From Allium sativum (Eukaryota; Streptophyta; Magnoliopsida; Asparagales; Amaryllidaceae): a stretch of DNA of 64,000 nt. The stretch is taken from positions 392,779,565-392,843,564 of the forward strand of contig CM060909.1 in NCBI GenBank assembly GCA_030737875.1. The letters are read 5' to 3'. Every line of letters starts with the position of its first letter. Within the stretch, counting starts at the first letter, position 1. The notes beneath the pieces were generated by a model. That model did no database searches. It was not told the origin of the DNA and saw only the letters and a program-made list of their open reading frames with translations. Of this stretch, positions 36,534 through 49,610 are shown in pieces. The translations under genes and the position numbers were made by a program.

Positions 36534-39500
36534 TGTAACGACCGGGAATTTCGCTCGATCTGAATCAGTCGCTAAACCGACCCAGACCGTTTGAAACGCC
36601 TGATTGTTTTGAGAACACGACAAATTAGAAAGCAGACAGAAGAACATTTCATTGTTTATTACAACAATTCCATCAATATATAAGAATATACAGAGTATAA
36701 ACAAATAATATACATCAGAAAAATATCAGAGATTTAAATTACATTTAAATACATCGCAGCGTAAAATAATACAAAATACAACTGAAGGAGATATACAGAT
36801 ACAAAGCTTTCCGGATATCGTTCCAGCTGTAAACCAGGATCCTGTGAATATAAATCTGCAAAACCAAAACTACTAGCTGCCCGTGTCAAAAAAAGGGCAC
36901 CCAGAGTTTAGGTTAAAACAATAAACTCCAGGTCACAGTTATTAATCTTTATTTTTATAGTTAGGTAAATCAAGGGACCACGCCATATAACACGGAACGG
37001 GTTTCCTCCCAAGAACAACAGTGCATAAAATAACAGCGCAATGCTAAATAAAGAACAATGAAGCTATTATAAGACCCAGGTCCCATCACACAATGCAACG
37101 CAAGCCGGAGGATAGGGTTTTTACCTTATAATAGCCAAGAATGCTTGGTACGTGAAATTTCATCTTTTATTACTACTATAAGTGTATAGTGTCAAAACAA
37201 TTTCAAATCATAAGTCTCAATCATAGACGGCATAAGCGCCCCATCCCACTATGTTGCCATACTAGGCTCTACAAATAAAACCGCAAAGTCACATATTGGA
37301 AGTTGGATTTCCATCTGTGAACCGAGGCAAAAGATAGTCCTCTACCGATTCGAGACGCTCTAGCCCGTGTCTCAGGAACAGCCGCAACTGCCCCTTGGAT
37401 CGTCAGGGCCGGTCCACCGATGTGGATTATTATGCCTGAACACTGCGTTTCCCCACCCTATGGGGTGTCAATGAGCCAACGAATGACTCCATCAGTCCCG
37501 GATCGACCGATATAACCGAGGCGCCTCGCAACAGCAACAACCACATAAGTCAAACTCGTCAGGGCGTGTAAAACCACTGACGCCACTTCTAGCTAGAAGG
37601 AAACGCATGTCCTCCCTGAGGTCCTCTCCCGTTTCTGGTTCACAACCGGGGTGTGAGGCTCGCGAATCAACGTTACACAAAGCTATGCCACACAGGCGGT
37701 GCTTTGATCATCACCACAAGACTTTGCTTTTCAACAGAAGCCTTGATCAATTGCCACTTAGGCATGCCACACAGGCAATTCACTCCATGCGTTTGATATC
37801 CATCAATATATAACCCCTGAGCTCGTACGTCTCAGAGAAGGGCGTTAAGCAAGAGAATAAATTCTCCGCTGCCAAACAGATATATATATATAATAGAAAT
37901 AAATCACACAGAATAAAATCCAATGTCAGACACACAGTCCATTTACAAGTTCGTTCTGGGTCTGAACGAAACCGGGGGCACCTAGTACCCCGCATATCCA
38001 TCGATCTCCAAGTACGTCTGGACGATCACTAACTGATTCCCTCCTCTTGGGTGTACGGCCCAATCAAGATCATCAGTAATTATCCAAACGACGTGAAGAC
38101 CTCCGGTCTTCAACCACCATCTTCATCTTCGACACCACGTCGATTAGTTATTCAGAATGGGGTAAACCCGGTCTTTCTGAATAACTCGCGTATATAATAA
38201 ACAAGTGTTACACAAACACAACATACGCCTCATTCCAATTCAGAATATTCTTTTATTCAAATATTCTTATACTTTGGGAGAGGTTCCCATTAATTTTTAT
38301 CAAAGATAAATTCTTTAAATTTATTCTTTAATCTTCTTTGAATATCAATTCAAACTAGTCGGGATTAGCGAACCACACCGGAGTAATCATTTATTTTATT
38401 TCCCAATCCCCACCTATTCATCCCATGAAGTAAAACTGGTCATACTTCATATCTAACACCACAGTGTTATCGGTAAATTCAAATACCCTTTCACGTTCAA
38501 ATCTAATTAAAGATTTAACTATCGCCTGGAGCAAAACTGGTGATAGTCCCTTCTCGATCTTTTCAATCTAATTAAAGATTCATTAAAACTCCACTTTGTT
38601 TTAATCTTTAACTGGGTTAAAGAATCATTGTCATTTAAAACATGGTTCACGATAAACCCAAAATCACCTTCCATTAATTATCGGGTTAAAGAACAAGTGT
38701 TATTTAAAACACTATTCACGATAAACCCAAAAATCAATACCAATTCAATTCCAATTAAATATTATTTAATTGGTACACTTCATTAAATCTAAATAAAAAG
38801 ATTTAATCTTTTTCTCAACTGGGCTTAAGAACAATGTTAATGAAGACACCATTCACAACAAACCCAAATCACATTTGATATTAAATACAAGGCTCTGAAT
38901 AGAAAATATATCGGCTTATATTCAATATCAAATTCCACGACCAACAAATATCGTATTGGAAATAACGATATATATATATATATCTTTAAAATTTCCATAA
39001 CAACATCTGTATAATCACGAAATCCAACATCGAACTGTTCCGAAGATGATTTCGATTCAAATCCATTCCAATTCAATTATTGGAAATCCTGGTTATTTTC
39101 AAAACCATTTCAAATTCAATTTATTTATTTAAAAATAAATAGAATTATAATTCTAGTTCAAAACTAGTTCATTTCGATAAAAATCTATTTTTATCTTTTC
39201 AAATATGGAGTTTTTCATCCCAATTCTTCACAAATCATTCCCTATGATTTTACACAAATTATTGATATTTTTAATAATTTTATCAAGGCCCGTACAGTCG
39301 ATTTCCATCAACGGCCATCGAACTGCACTTACAGCGACCTTTTCCAAATTTGATTTGGACATAATTCCAAATCCCGCCGTTAGATTTCAAATTTCTAATA
39401 TTCGTTAGAAAGTTCTTTTCGATACGAACCCAACGGTTCCGGTTTTAGGAGAATCCGACGGTCGGATCTCCCGCAATATCCATTCGAAGTCAATGGTCGA

Positions 39501-42500
39501 AATTCGCGAACTGCCGCGGCGCGGCGCGTTCTATTCAGGCCGTTATATATATAATATATAATATATATATATTATATATTTCATCGATTTCTTTTTAAAA
39601 CGTATTTTATAAATCGTTTTAAAATCGTTTTCAAAACGATTTCAACTTCCTTTTCAAATTCAAATCAAAATTGAATTTTCCCTTACAAATTCGTTTTAAA
39701 TTCATTTCAAATTGATTTCAATTCAAATCGATTTTCAGTTCAATTTCAATACGTTTTAAATTCAATTCAAAATGATTTCAATTCTATTTCAATCTAATTC
39801 GAATTTCAATTCTATTCAGTTTAATTCGAATTCATTTTCTATTCAATTCAATTTCAATTCGATTTGAATTCCTATTCAATTCAATTTTAGTTTAATTCGA
39901 ATTTCAATTCATTTCAATTTAATTCGAATTCATTTTCTATTCAATTCAATTTCAATTCGATTTGAATTCCTATTCAATTCAATTTCAGTTTAATTCGAAT
40001 TTCAATTCATTTCAATTTAATTCGAATTTCAATTCATTTCAGTTTAATTCGAATTCATTTTCTATTCAATTTCAATTCGATTATTGAAATCACTTTTCAA
40101 TATTCATTTAAAAATGAATAAAATTGATATAAATATCGTTCACGTCAAAATGGCGTCAATCTAATCAACACGGCTTCATATATTTCTATTTTTTAATATT
40201 CTATTTCAAATATCTCTTTTCAAATATTTCTATTCAGATATTCTATTTCAAAACTGGAATGAGGCCCAATCAATTACCATATAATATTAATTATATGGAT
40301 TTTCTACAACACACGTATATAACAGCAACGATAAATCATCAACCATCATCCAAAGTGCGTTCTACACTGTACAAGCATCAAATATAAATATTTAACGCTT
40401 ATAACAGTCTGTCAATCAATCGATCGACATACAACTAATTATTGGGATTAGTGTATGTCATATAGCATCCCAATACCCGTGTGGGGTTTCAAACAATCAA
40501 ACACAGATTTTATTTGTGCAGTTGGGCGATGTGTAAAATTTATCGTCCCAATCAATATCAATCAAATCAGTGTATATAAACAAATCTCCGATTTGTTTAT
40601 AAATATTTATTCAGATTCACGTTAAAAATTATTTTTTTTAACGATAAGATATTTTTAACTATATAAATATTTTATTTCATTTCACATTACACAATCAATT
40701 TTCACCACAATGAACAATCAAACATACAAGCCATCCATGGTCTGTGGATGAGGGGTGTCGGGTGATGCTACGCACCGTCTGCATCCTAGTATATATTATA
40801 AACTAGAAAACAAAATAAAAGGTGAGAAGTTCTCACCGACTAGCTAATCCAATACCACGACTCTTCTTATGTAGAAATCTTCGTCGTTCTCGCCTTTTGT
40901 CACTTTCGTTGCCCGTAGCCACTACATATATAAAAATCACATTTTTATATTGTTGCTATGTATATAAAAACCACATTTTTATACTACTACTATACAGATA
41001 AAAATTCTATTTTTACATCGGTGTTCATATAATAAAGATTATATTTTTATCACGCTATTCTCTATATAAAGATTTCCCCTTTTCAAATATAAAGATTTCT
41101 CCTTTTCAAATATAAAGATTTCGCCTTTTTAAATATAAAGATTTCGCCTTTTCAAATATAATAAAAATCATATTTTTATTTTGCTACATATATAAAGATA
41201 ATATTTTTATATTTCACATATGATAAAAATCATATTTTTAGTATTCCTATGATATAAAAATTATATTTTTATCCTTTCTATGATATAAAAAATATATTTT
41301 TATTCTTTCTATAATATAAAAATTATATTTTTATTTCTTAACTTATGTATAAAAATCAAATTTTTATACTACAAAAATCAAATCTTTCTCGTTATGAAAG
41401 ATCATATATCCTTTCACTATAAAAATAAATTCTTTACATGAATAAAACTACAGTCTTTGCCATATTTAAAAATCTAATTTTTACGATATTAAAAATCTAA
41501 ATTTTTTTTAACGTCTAAAGATTATATTTCTAAGTTTAAAAATCCTTTCTATGATATAAAATACCATCTTTCTATTTTGAAAATTTTAAACCTTCATCTT
41601 ATAAAATTCATAGCTTTGCTCTTATAAAAATCGTGTCTTTAAACACTGACATTATCGGTTAAAACTGAAGATAAATGTAAATAGATAAGTAAATAATAAA
41701 TAAATAAAAACTTACCTTCATAGCAGAAAATCAAATTTTTGCTGAAAAGGAGGGTCCATGGGCTGAGGGTGTCGCGGGGTAGGATTAGGGGAGGCGCCGC
41801 TGAGCCTTGGGTGGTCGGTAGGGGTGGCGGGCCCTAGTGTGGCTGGCGGCGGTCCTTTGGCTGGGGGGGTTTCGAATTGAGAGAGAAGCGAGGAGGGCGA
41901 GCTGAGGAAGGAGAGGGGAGAGGATCGCCTGAGCGGAGTGCGGAGGTGGGGCGTCGCGCGGCGTCGCCAGGGCTGGGCGGAGGCTCGACTGACGAGGTTT
42001 TTTTTTAATTTAATCTGAATCGGTCAAAGAAGAAAGAGAGTGGAGAGAGAATGTATAGGGGAAGGATAGGAGAGAGGATTATATATTTATTTTAATTATT
42101 TTAATTTCAAAAAAAGTTGACTTTTTATTTCGACCTCGAAACCAGGCCCACCGCCTGTCGTCCATAGCTAATTACCCCCATTTCGAACACAATGGGATAT
42201 GTATCGTAGGCTGATTCGACTGTTTCGATCAGGTTCCGTCAAAATCAACATATAACTCTATATATTGAATTTGAACGTGCATTTCAGTTTACTGGGGTCA
42301 CATACTAACTCGAAAAATTCCAGAAAAATATTTTCTAGCTTCGTATTGACGATACGGTCCTACAAAACTAGTTTCGTCAAGTTCTGAGACCGTTTGAAAA
42401 ATGGCCATTCCAGTCGATTAAAATCAACTAAAACTGGTCAAACACGTTTTCCTTTGCCACGCTCACATATTGAATCGAAAAATTACGAAATTTGAAAACT

Positions 42501-42974
42501 AGCAATAATTTGACATCACGGATCCAACAAAAGTGGTTTCGTCGAAATCCGAGGTCGTTTGCAAAATGTCTATTTTTAAGGGCCAGAATTCCATAGCGAC
42601 TATTCTGAATTTTCAACTGGACATAACTTTTGATCCCCGCTATGAAATTTTGATTTTTCGGATTCGTTGGAAAGATTCTCAAATAGATTCTAATGTTTTT
42701 GGTTTCGCTAAAATCCGGTTTATTTTGCACCCGTTACATTCATTTGAAATTTGAAATCGAATTATCGAACTACCGCGCCATTATCAATTCCTTTTATAAT
42801 TTTAAATAATTATTTATATTCTAACGACGATTCGAATAAATATATACGTTCGAATTCTATTCAAAATAAATTTCTTGTCGTTATTATTTAAAATAATTCA
42901 TTTTAAATAATCAAATTTCGCTAAAATTGCCAAAATAAAAAAATTAAATTGGCTCGGATTTCCGGGTTATTACA
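36534..42974 (-). repeat. E3 5' LTR (6441 bp)
   Basis: Matches the 3' LTR throughout with about 2-3% differences and small gaps. Palindrome 40821-40837, AT palindromic array 40920-41650, leader 41740-42000 ending in CTATGAAG/GTAAGTTT, TATA about 42079-42090, conserved start block 42600-42780. It lacks 28 bp (ATGGGACTGGTGTGAG region) present at 29450-29480. Confidence 0.9.
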
Positions 42975-42979
42975 ATAAC

Positions 42980-43890
42980 TTTGACCATCAAAAAGGGCTC
43001 GCACATCTTCTGGTAGATTTGCATTTGTTGCACTGTATGTATCAATGAATTCTCTTGACAAACACCTGAGTTGTCGCCTGCTTCATCTACAGATACCTAA
43101 ATCGAATGGGATTTCCAACCTTATCTCGCGATATACAACCTTGAACTCTCCACACTTTGTGACTTCCTTACCAGGACCGCACCATCACAATCCCTCTCTT
43201 CACACAACAAATCCATCGCAGCCCACAACTTAGCTTCCCGTTGACTTCCACTGTCAGAATCGCGCCTTACCCAAACTGCAGAAAATCAACAATCGCACCA
43301 TCATCAGTATGTCGACCTCCACTTCAGATTTCCTCCAACACCAACTTCGCACCAGTTCGAATTCCACCCAAAAATCACGATAAACATCAGACAGTGTTGC
43401 GATAATATTAGACTTCGAATCCCCTAACATCACTACCCTAATTCAGAACTCGCGATGACCCTAACTTCCCAGAATTCCAATACCATTGCGTGTTCGCTCA
43501 CTAGAACGATGGTCAAGATCGCCCAGAACCGTCGAAGACCATTGTGGTTTACATTTAGATCGAGCACCAGCATCGCGAGACAAAACCCCTAAAATCATCG
43601 CGCCAAAATCAATTATTGAAATCCCTTCTGCTAATCGCCTGAGACGCAATTCCCCATTTCCCCCTTTTGAACGAATTTTCTCTCGTTTGTTTTGAGGATT
43701 GTTATTTTTCTTTGATTCTTGCAGAGAAACCCAAAATGAAATGAACGATGGGTTTTGCGATTATATGAAGGACCGGATGGCAAAACAAGGAGCCACGAGT
43801 TGGTTTATTCTGTTTGTTACTGAAATTAGAAGAGAAGGAAAGAAAAAGGGGTGTGATTTCTCTTTGATTTGCTTAAGAAGAAGATAGCAA
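42980..43890. other. E5 leader block, possible captured gene fragment
   Basis: About 900 bp of mixed composition, unlike the other leaders, repeated at 46131-47040. On the plus strand 43713-43725 reads TTGATTCTTGCAG, like a 3' splice site, followed by AGAAACCCAAAATG and an open frame ending at 43887 (copy ending at 47037). On the minus strand it would be the leader after the TATA box. No domain is recognisable; the sense strand of any captured gene is uncertain. Confidence 0.35.
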
Positions 43891-43910
43891 AAGGAACAGG
43901 GTGATCGCGG

Positions 43911-43918
43911 TTTTATAG
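43911..43918 (-). promoter_or_regulatory. E5 3' LTR TATA box
   Basis: CTATAAAACCGC on the minus strand, about 550 bp into the LTR. The copy in the 5' LTR is at 47061-47068. Confidence 0.5.
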
Positions 43919-44463
43919 AAGAAGAACCTTAGTGAAGAAGGAATAAGCCTGAATTGGTGGTACATAATATAGGGTAGGTTATTTATTTGATTTAAAGAGA
44001 TATTCATTCTTTTTAAACGGATTCTGATTTGATTTTGATCCTATCCACAATCAAATATCTCGGGGTTCATTAATTTAAACCATGAACCGCTATTTTAACG
44101 TAACCAATATTATTTCAACAGTGTAACACTATTCTAAACTAACTGAATATATTTTGATATTTAATTTGAACGTAAATATAAATAACCAAAATAAATTAAT
44201 ATAATATAATTTAAATTCAAAAACAAATAAATTCCTTGATAATAAATTATTATTATTATCGTTTAAATTCAAATAAAAATTCATATTAACCATTTAAATC
44301 ATTTTGACTCCATTTTAAATTCAAATTGAATTACTTAAGATCCTCGTATTTCGATAATTATATCGATAATTCAATATAAAAATTGATTTATATTACCAGC
44401 TCAATATTTAAAAAAAATATTAAATATTCAAAATAAATCGACCAGAAAATCTGGGTCGTTACA

Positions 44464-44478
44464 TTCTTCCCCCCTTAA
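44464..44478 (-). promoter_or_regulatory. E5 polypurine tract
   Basis: TTAAGGGGGGAAGAA on the minus strand, abutting the 3' LTR. Confidence 0.8.
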
Positions 44479-45516
44479 AATAATTTCGTCCTCAAAATTG
44501 CTAAGATAGGAAAAATGATACAAATCCATTTCTTTTCAAAAATTCACTTATGTTGAAACTCAACTCCTCATATTTCAACAAATTTTAGTTTTACCAAAAC
44601 TTTTGGTTTTTATTCATACGTATTCAAATTCATCCCAATTGATTTAAATCAATTTATTCCTTTCAATCCATTTAACTTGATTAAGTTAAATTTAAATTTC
44701 AGAATTTAAATTCCCGGGTTTTCATTTCAAATCCTTCTGAAATCACTTAAATATTTACATATATTTATTTCCATTCAAATTCAAAACATTTGAATTTTCA
44801 AACCACTTGTTTTATTCCAAAACAAATTTCGACCAAGAATTTTTCTAAGGTAGCAATTCATCACTTAGAAACTCGAAAATGAACACTGACGATGCTGCAG
44901 TCATCATCAGAGTTATTTCCCAGCAAGTGAAGTGATTTCAGTGCTTTATCACTTTCAAAATCCATCTGAAATGGTTTCTACTCAAAATCCTTTTAAAATA
45001 AAGCTATGCTATTCTAATATACTTCAGAAAATATTTTCAAACTTCCCAGGATTTAAATTCCAAATTCTGCTTTGAATTCAATTTTAATCCATCTCATTTG
45101 TATATTTAATTCATATACAAGTTCTATTTGGTTATAGATAACCAATCCAATTTTATAATCTTATTTGATTATAATTTTAACATCCAACACATCCATACAT
45201 TATACTTTCAGAAACTAATTCTTTTTCTATCAAAATAGAATTTTGGGTAAAATTATTTCATTTACCCACTTTAAAACAATATCGTGTCGAATTTCTCTAT
45301 TCAAGTGTTTAGAAATTCTTATCGACTTCGTGGCGTCCCACGATTCGATCAGAATTCATAAACCACTCAACATACTAGCCAACACAATATAAAACAATTT
45401 TTATATCAATTTACAAATACGCGCTCCCGTATATACACTTAACTCATTCTAGGGTACTACTGACCCTATCTCTAATGAGCACATGCCACACAAGCCTAGG
45501 TATTCGCTCAACCTAA

Positions 45517-45528
45517 GCTTTGATACCA
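45517..45528 (-). promoter_or_regulatory. E5 primer binding site, one mismatch
   Basis: TGGTATCAAAGC on the minus strand, the initiator-Met type with G to A at position 9. Two bases from the LTR end at 45531. Confidence 0.75.
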
Positions 45529-45530
45529 AC

Positions 45531-45768
45531 TGTAACGACTCGAGAATTCGAGTAGGCTTTTCAACCATCCTCTCCTCCCCCAAGGCAGAGGGCTAACCTC
45601 CCTTCGTGGCTTACAGAGGTACCTGAGAACTGCTTTTACGGCCAGCCTCGCGACTCGACCAACCCACATTGTCGGGAGATGTAGGGGTAAGAGTCTCCCG
45701 TTCGAGACCTAACGCGAAGCGAGAACCCCCTATCATCCGTACCAATTAAGCAACCAGAAAAATCCAAA
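45531..45768 (-). other. GC-rich block of unknown origin at E5 LTR end
   Basis: About 240 bp, much richer in GC than the surroundings, with no copy elsewhere in the window. It contains GTCTCGAACGGGAGAC, an inverted repeat with a slight likeness to a pol III B box. A SINE remnant or filler DNA is possible; neither is shown. Confidence 0.35.
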
Positions 45769-47614
45769 CAAGCAACAAACAATGATTTTAACTGATAAAA
45801 ATAATTTTAAATAAAAGGTGAGTGGGATTTGCTCACAGTGTTCTTATTTGATCCGTTCTGATTCCGGTTGACCCCAAAATTTTCCCTCATGAATACCATT
45901 TCTCGCTACGAGTCCATTCGACTTGCGTTAATATTTGGATCTTGTATAAAGTTATTACAGTATTTTAGAACGTGCGAATTATATAAGAATATATATTTTT
46001 CTTAATAAAATTTCAGATTTAATCTAATTGGAATGAATAAATAAAAACTTATACCTTAATGGTTTTTCTCTCATCTTTCCATTTTCGAAAAAACTCTTTT
46101 TTACTTTTCTTTCTTTTCTGATGATAACTTTGACCATCAAAAAGGGCTCGCACATCTTCTGGTAAATTAGCATTTGTTGCACTGTATGTTTCAATGAATT
46201 CTCTTGACAAACACCTGAGTTGTCGCCTGCTTCATCTACAAATACCTAAATCGAATGGAATTTCCAACCTTATCTCGCGATATACAACCTTGAACTCTTC
46301 ACACATTGTGACTTCCTTACCAGGACCGCACCATCACAATCCCTCTCTTCACACAACAAATCCATCGCAGCCCACAACTTAGCTTCCCGTTGACTTCCAC
46401 TGTCAGAATCGCGCCTTACCCGAACTCCAGAAAATCAACAATCGCACCATCATCAGTATGTCGACCTCCACTTCAGATTTCCTCCAACACCAACTTCGCA
46501 CCAGTTCGAATTCCACCCAGAAGTCACGATAAACATCAGACAGTGTTACGATAATATTAGACTTCGAATCCCCTAACATCACTACCCAAATTCAGAACTC
46601 GCGATGACCCTAACTTCCCAGAATCCCAATACCATTGCGTGTTCGCTCACTAGAACGATGGTCAAGATCGCCCAGAACCCGTTGAAGACCATCGCGGTTT
46701 ACATTTAGATCGAGCTCCGGCATCGCGAGACAAAACACCTAAAATCATCGCGCTAAAATCAATTATTGAAATCCCTTCTGCTAATCGCCTGAGACGCGAT
46801 TCCCCATTTCCCCCTTTTGAACGAATTTGCTCTCGTCTGTTTTGAGGATTGTTATTTTTCTTTGATTCTTGCAGAGAAACCCAAAATGAAATGAACGATG
46901 GGTTTTGCGATTATATAAAGGAACGGATGGCAAAACAAGGAGCCACGAGTTGGTTTATTTTGTTTGTTACTGAAATTAGAAGAGAAGGAAAGAAAAAGGG
47001 GTGCGGTTTCTCTTTGATTTGCTTAAGAAGAAGATAGAAAAATGAACAAGGTGATCACGGTTTTATAGAAGGAGAACCTTAGTGAAGAAGGAATAGGCCT
47101 GAATTGGTGGTACATAATATAGGGTAGGTTATTTATTTGATTTTATTTAAAGAGAAATTCATTCTTTTTAAACGGATTCTGATTTGATTTTGATCCTATC
47201 CACAATCAAATATCTCGGGGTTCATTAATTTAAACCACGAACCGCTATTTTAACGTAACCACTGTTATTTCAACAGTGTAACATTATTCTAAACAAACTG
47301 AATATATTTTGATATTTAATTTGAACATAAATATAAATAACCAAAATAAATTAAAATAATATAATTTAAATTCAAAAACAAATAAATTCCTTGATAATAA
47401 ATTATTATTATTATCGTTTAAATTCAAATAAAAATTCATATTAACCATTAAAACCATTTTGACTCCATTTTAAATTCAAATTGAATTACTTAAGATCCTC
47501 GTATTTCGATAATTATATCAATAATTCAATATAAAAATCGATTTATATTACCAGCTCAATATTTAAAAAAAAAAAAAATCAAAGTAAATCGACCAAAAAA
47601 TCTCGGTCGTTACA
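45531..47614 (-). repeat. E5 5' LTR (2084 bp), apparently shortened
   Basis: Ends TGTAACGAC at 45531 beside the primer site and GGTCGTTACA at 47614. 45769-47614 matches the 3' LTR (28686-29050 plus 42975-44463). 45531-45768 does not match the 3' LTR and is GC-rich. If the 3' LTR really runs to 9353 this copy has lost several kb, and the GC-rich block may mark the junction. The alternative is that about 2.1 kb is the true LTR length and the left side is something else. Confidence 0.7.
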
Positions 47615-48720
47615 GAAAGAAATATTAGAATTAAAGAAGAAGAAACAACACAACACAGAGTCTCACATCGCAGGGGAACAAAATATAATACAGAAACAAA
47701 TCTTTATTTAGAGCTTTAAAAATAATTACAATCATCAGAGTACATCACACATCTGGACAGTTATAATAACTTGTCCTCACATCAGAACAGTAACTATATA
47801 ATATCATACGTCTGAACATCTCCAGCTCGTCTCTGTACTTTTTAGCATCCGATAACCTGAACCTGCACACCTCGGTCTAACCCGAGCATTTACAAAACAC
47901 CGGGTCAGTCTGGTGAACCAGAGTGAGAAAAACTCGCACAGTCTTAAAGGAGATCATACAACTTGATTTTAAAGTCAAAATCTTTTCGAAAGAAAAGGAT
48001 AATTGTAAGACCAAATCCATACATAAATACATACGGTTTTTACTTTACGATAATCAAAACATTTTTGAAATCAATTTCTTTTCTGATATTATAATAGTGT
48101 CTAAATACAAGTAAATAACAATCTAGTGGAATGCTTGCATCTCACACTCCACATATATAGTATACAATTAAAAACCGCGAGCGCTTATTGGAAACTGGAT
48201 TCCGACTTATGACAAGGTATGGGACCACCTGCCGATAGTGTTTCTCTAGAGGCGAATACACTGGGTTCAACAAGAACGTCTTGCAACCCGGCCCTCACAT
48301 GACCGACCACTCATTTCGCTTGAGTGTATCGAATGTATATCACCAACAGTTGGGCTCAAACCACCGTTTCCCAAAAAGGGACAGCATGGAAATAGATTAA
48401 AGAAGCAAAAAGGAATTTCTCTCGATAGGTAATGATACACCCTAATGGGAGCGACCCACATAGCCATGCTGCCTGCCCGATTTCTGTCGTTTCCCAGTTT
48501 TGAGGCTTGAGGTTTAAATTATCTTTTGGGATATTTGGTCACCATTCACTTTGAATGCCACATCGTCAGATCCGCCAGATATAACTAGTTGATGTCCACA
48601 AAAATACTCTGGTCGTTAAGCTAAGAGAAGTGCCCTTCTCCACCACTAACAGAAATACGTTTGTAAAAATCATCGTACGTGATTCCTTTGGAAATACTCT
48701 GTCAGACACCCGTCCATACA
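47615..48720 (-). repeat. E6 5' LTR, second piece, between E5 and E4
   Basis: Continues the LTR begun at 9220-9352. 48120-48720 is similar to 9960-10560 in E5, including ACATGACCGACCACTCATTT and CACCCTAATGGGAGCGACCC. No gene; the 66-codon frame at 48267-48467 is shared LTR sequence. Confidence 0.65.
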
Positions 48721-48978
48721 TGTAACAACCCGAAAATCTGGGCCAGTTTAAAAATTTTATTTTGGCAATTTTAGCGAATTTTGTTTATTTAAAATGAATT
48801 ATTTTAAATATTATCGACGAGAAATTTGTTTTGAATATAAATCGAACGTATATATTTATACGCGTCGTCGTTAGAATATAAATATTTATATATAATTATA
48901 AATAGAATTGAAAATGGCGCGGTAGTTCGATAATTCGATTTCAAACTTCAATTGAATGTACCGGGTGCAAAACAATCC

Positions 48979-49344
48979 GGATTTTAGTGAAACCAAAAAC
49001 ATTAGGATCTAATTGATGATATCTTTCCAGCGAATCCGAAAAATCAAGATTTCATAGCGGGAATCAAAAGATATGTCCAGTTGAAAATTCTGAATAGACG
49101 CTATGGAATTCAGGCCCTTAAAAATGGGAATTTTGCAAATGACCTCGGATTTCGACGAAACCAGTTTTGTTGGATCCGCAGTGTCAAGTTATTGCTAGAT
49201 TCCAAATTTCATAATTTTTCGAATCAATATGTGAGTGTGGCAAAGGAAAACGCGTTTGACCAGTTTCAGTTGATTTTAATCGACTGGAAAATGGCCATTT
49301 TTCAAACGGTCTCAGAATTCGATGAAATAAGTTTTGTTAGGACC
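48979..49344 (+). repeat. Diverged tandem units, 167-168 bp, E4 LTR start
   Basis: A 31-bp core recurs at 48979-49009, 49147-49177 and 49314-49344, for example GATTTCGACGAAACCAG and AATTCGATGAAATAAG. The last two copies also share about 25 bp upstream (AAATGG.CATTTT.CAAA). A weaker fourth copy may lie at 49460. E3 and E6 have the same arrangement. Confidence 0.65.
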
Positions 49345-49610
49345 GTATCGTCAATACGAAGATAGAAAATATTTTTCTGGGATTTTTAGGGTTCGTATGT
49401 GGCCCCGATAAATTGAAATGTACGTTTAAAATTCAATATAATTATTTAATTGTAAATTTGATGGAAACTGATCGAAACAGCCGAATCAGCTGACGATACA
49501 TATCCCATTGTGTTCGGAATGGGGGTAGTTGGCTAGGGGCGACAGTCATTGGGTTTGATTTAGAGATCGGATTAATAGACAAAGATTTTTTAAAATAAAG
49601 TAGCTAAAAA

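Larger units (their letters stand above)
29051..42974 (-). mobile_element. E3: minus-strand giant-LTR element, non-autonomous
   Basis: 13,924 bp with LTRs 29051-35477 and 36534-42974 around a 1056-bp internal region. Primer site and polypurine tract fix the minus orientation. Flanks are ATAAA on the left and ATAAC on the right. The uninterrupted site survives at 46121-46140 in the E5 5' LTR (GATGATAACTTTGACC), which confirms the insertion point and shows the left copy has one mutation. LTR copies differ by about 2-3% in the stretches I compared, mostly transitions, plus a 28-bp deletion near 36935. No Gag or Pol. Same family group as E4, roughly 80% similar in the LTR start. Confidence 0.92.
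42975..44463 (-). repeat. E5 3' LTR, promoter end
   Basis: Matches 46126-47614 at high identity. The minus-strand start is TGTAACGACCCAG at 44463. It has a TATA box (43911-43918) and a leader from there to 42975 that continues on the far side of E3 (28970-29050). The uninterrupted version in the 5' LTR shows the two pieces are one LTR. Confidence 0.85.
44464..45530 (-). mobile_element. E5 internal region (1067 bp), non-coding
   Basis: Between a polypurine tract (44464-44478) and a primer site (45517-45528). AT-rich, with no Gag or Pol. 44880-44960 (CATCATCAGAGTTATTTCCC) resembles the E3 small-frame region, showing common origin but without a long frame. Confidence 0.8.
9353..47614 (-). mobile_element. 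E5: minus-strand LTR element, split by E1, E2 and E3
   Basis: Outer ends are TGTAACGACCC at 9353 and GGTCGTTACA at 47614, with GAAAG on both sides (9348-9352, 47615-47619). The flanks join into a sequence that matches an uninterrupted relative at 9455-9480, which supports the boundaries better than the short GA-rich duplication does. Right-hand parts are clear: 5' LTR 45531-47614, internal region 44464-45530, and the start of the 3' LTR ending at 44463. The left half is less clear; see the 9353-11600 and 23625-25217 entries. No Gag or Pol is present apart from the E1 insertion. Confidence 0.55.

Noticed and set aside
45700..45730. tRNA gene or pol III promoter suggested by CTCGAAC text
   Set aside because: No cloverleaf, no A box at proper distance and no T-run terminator seen.
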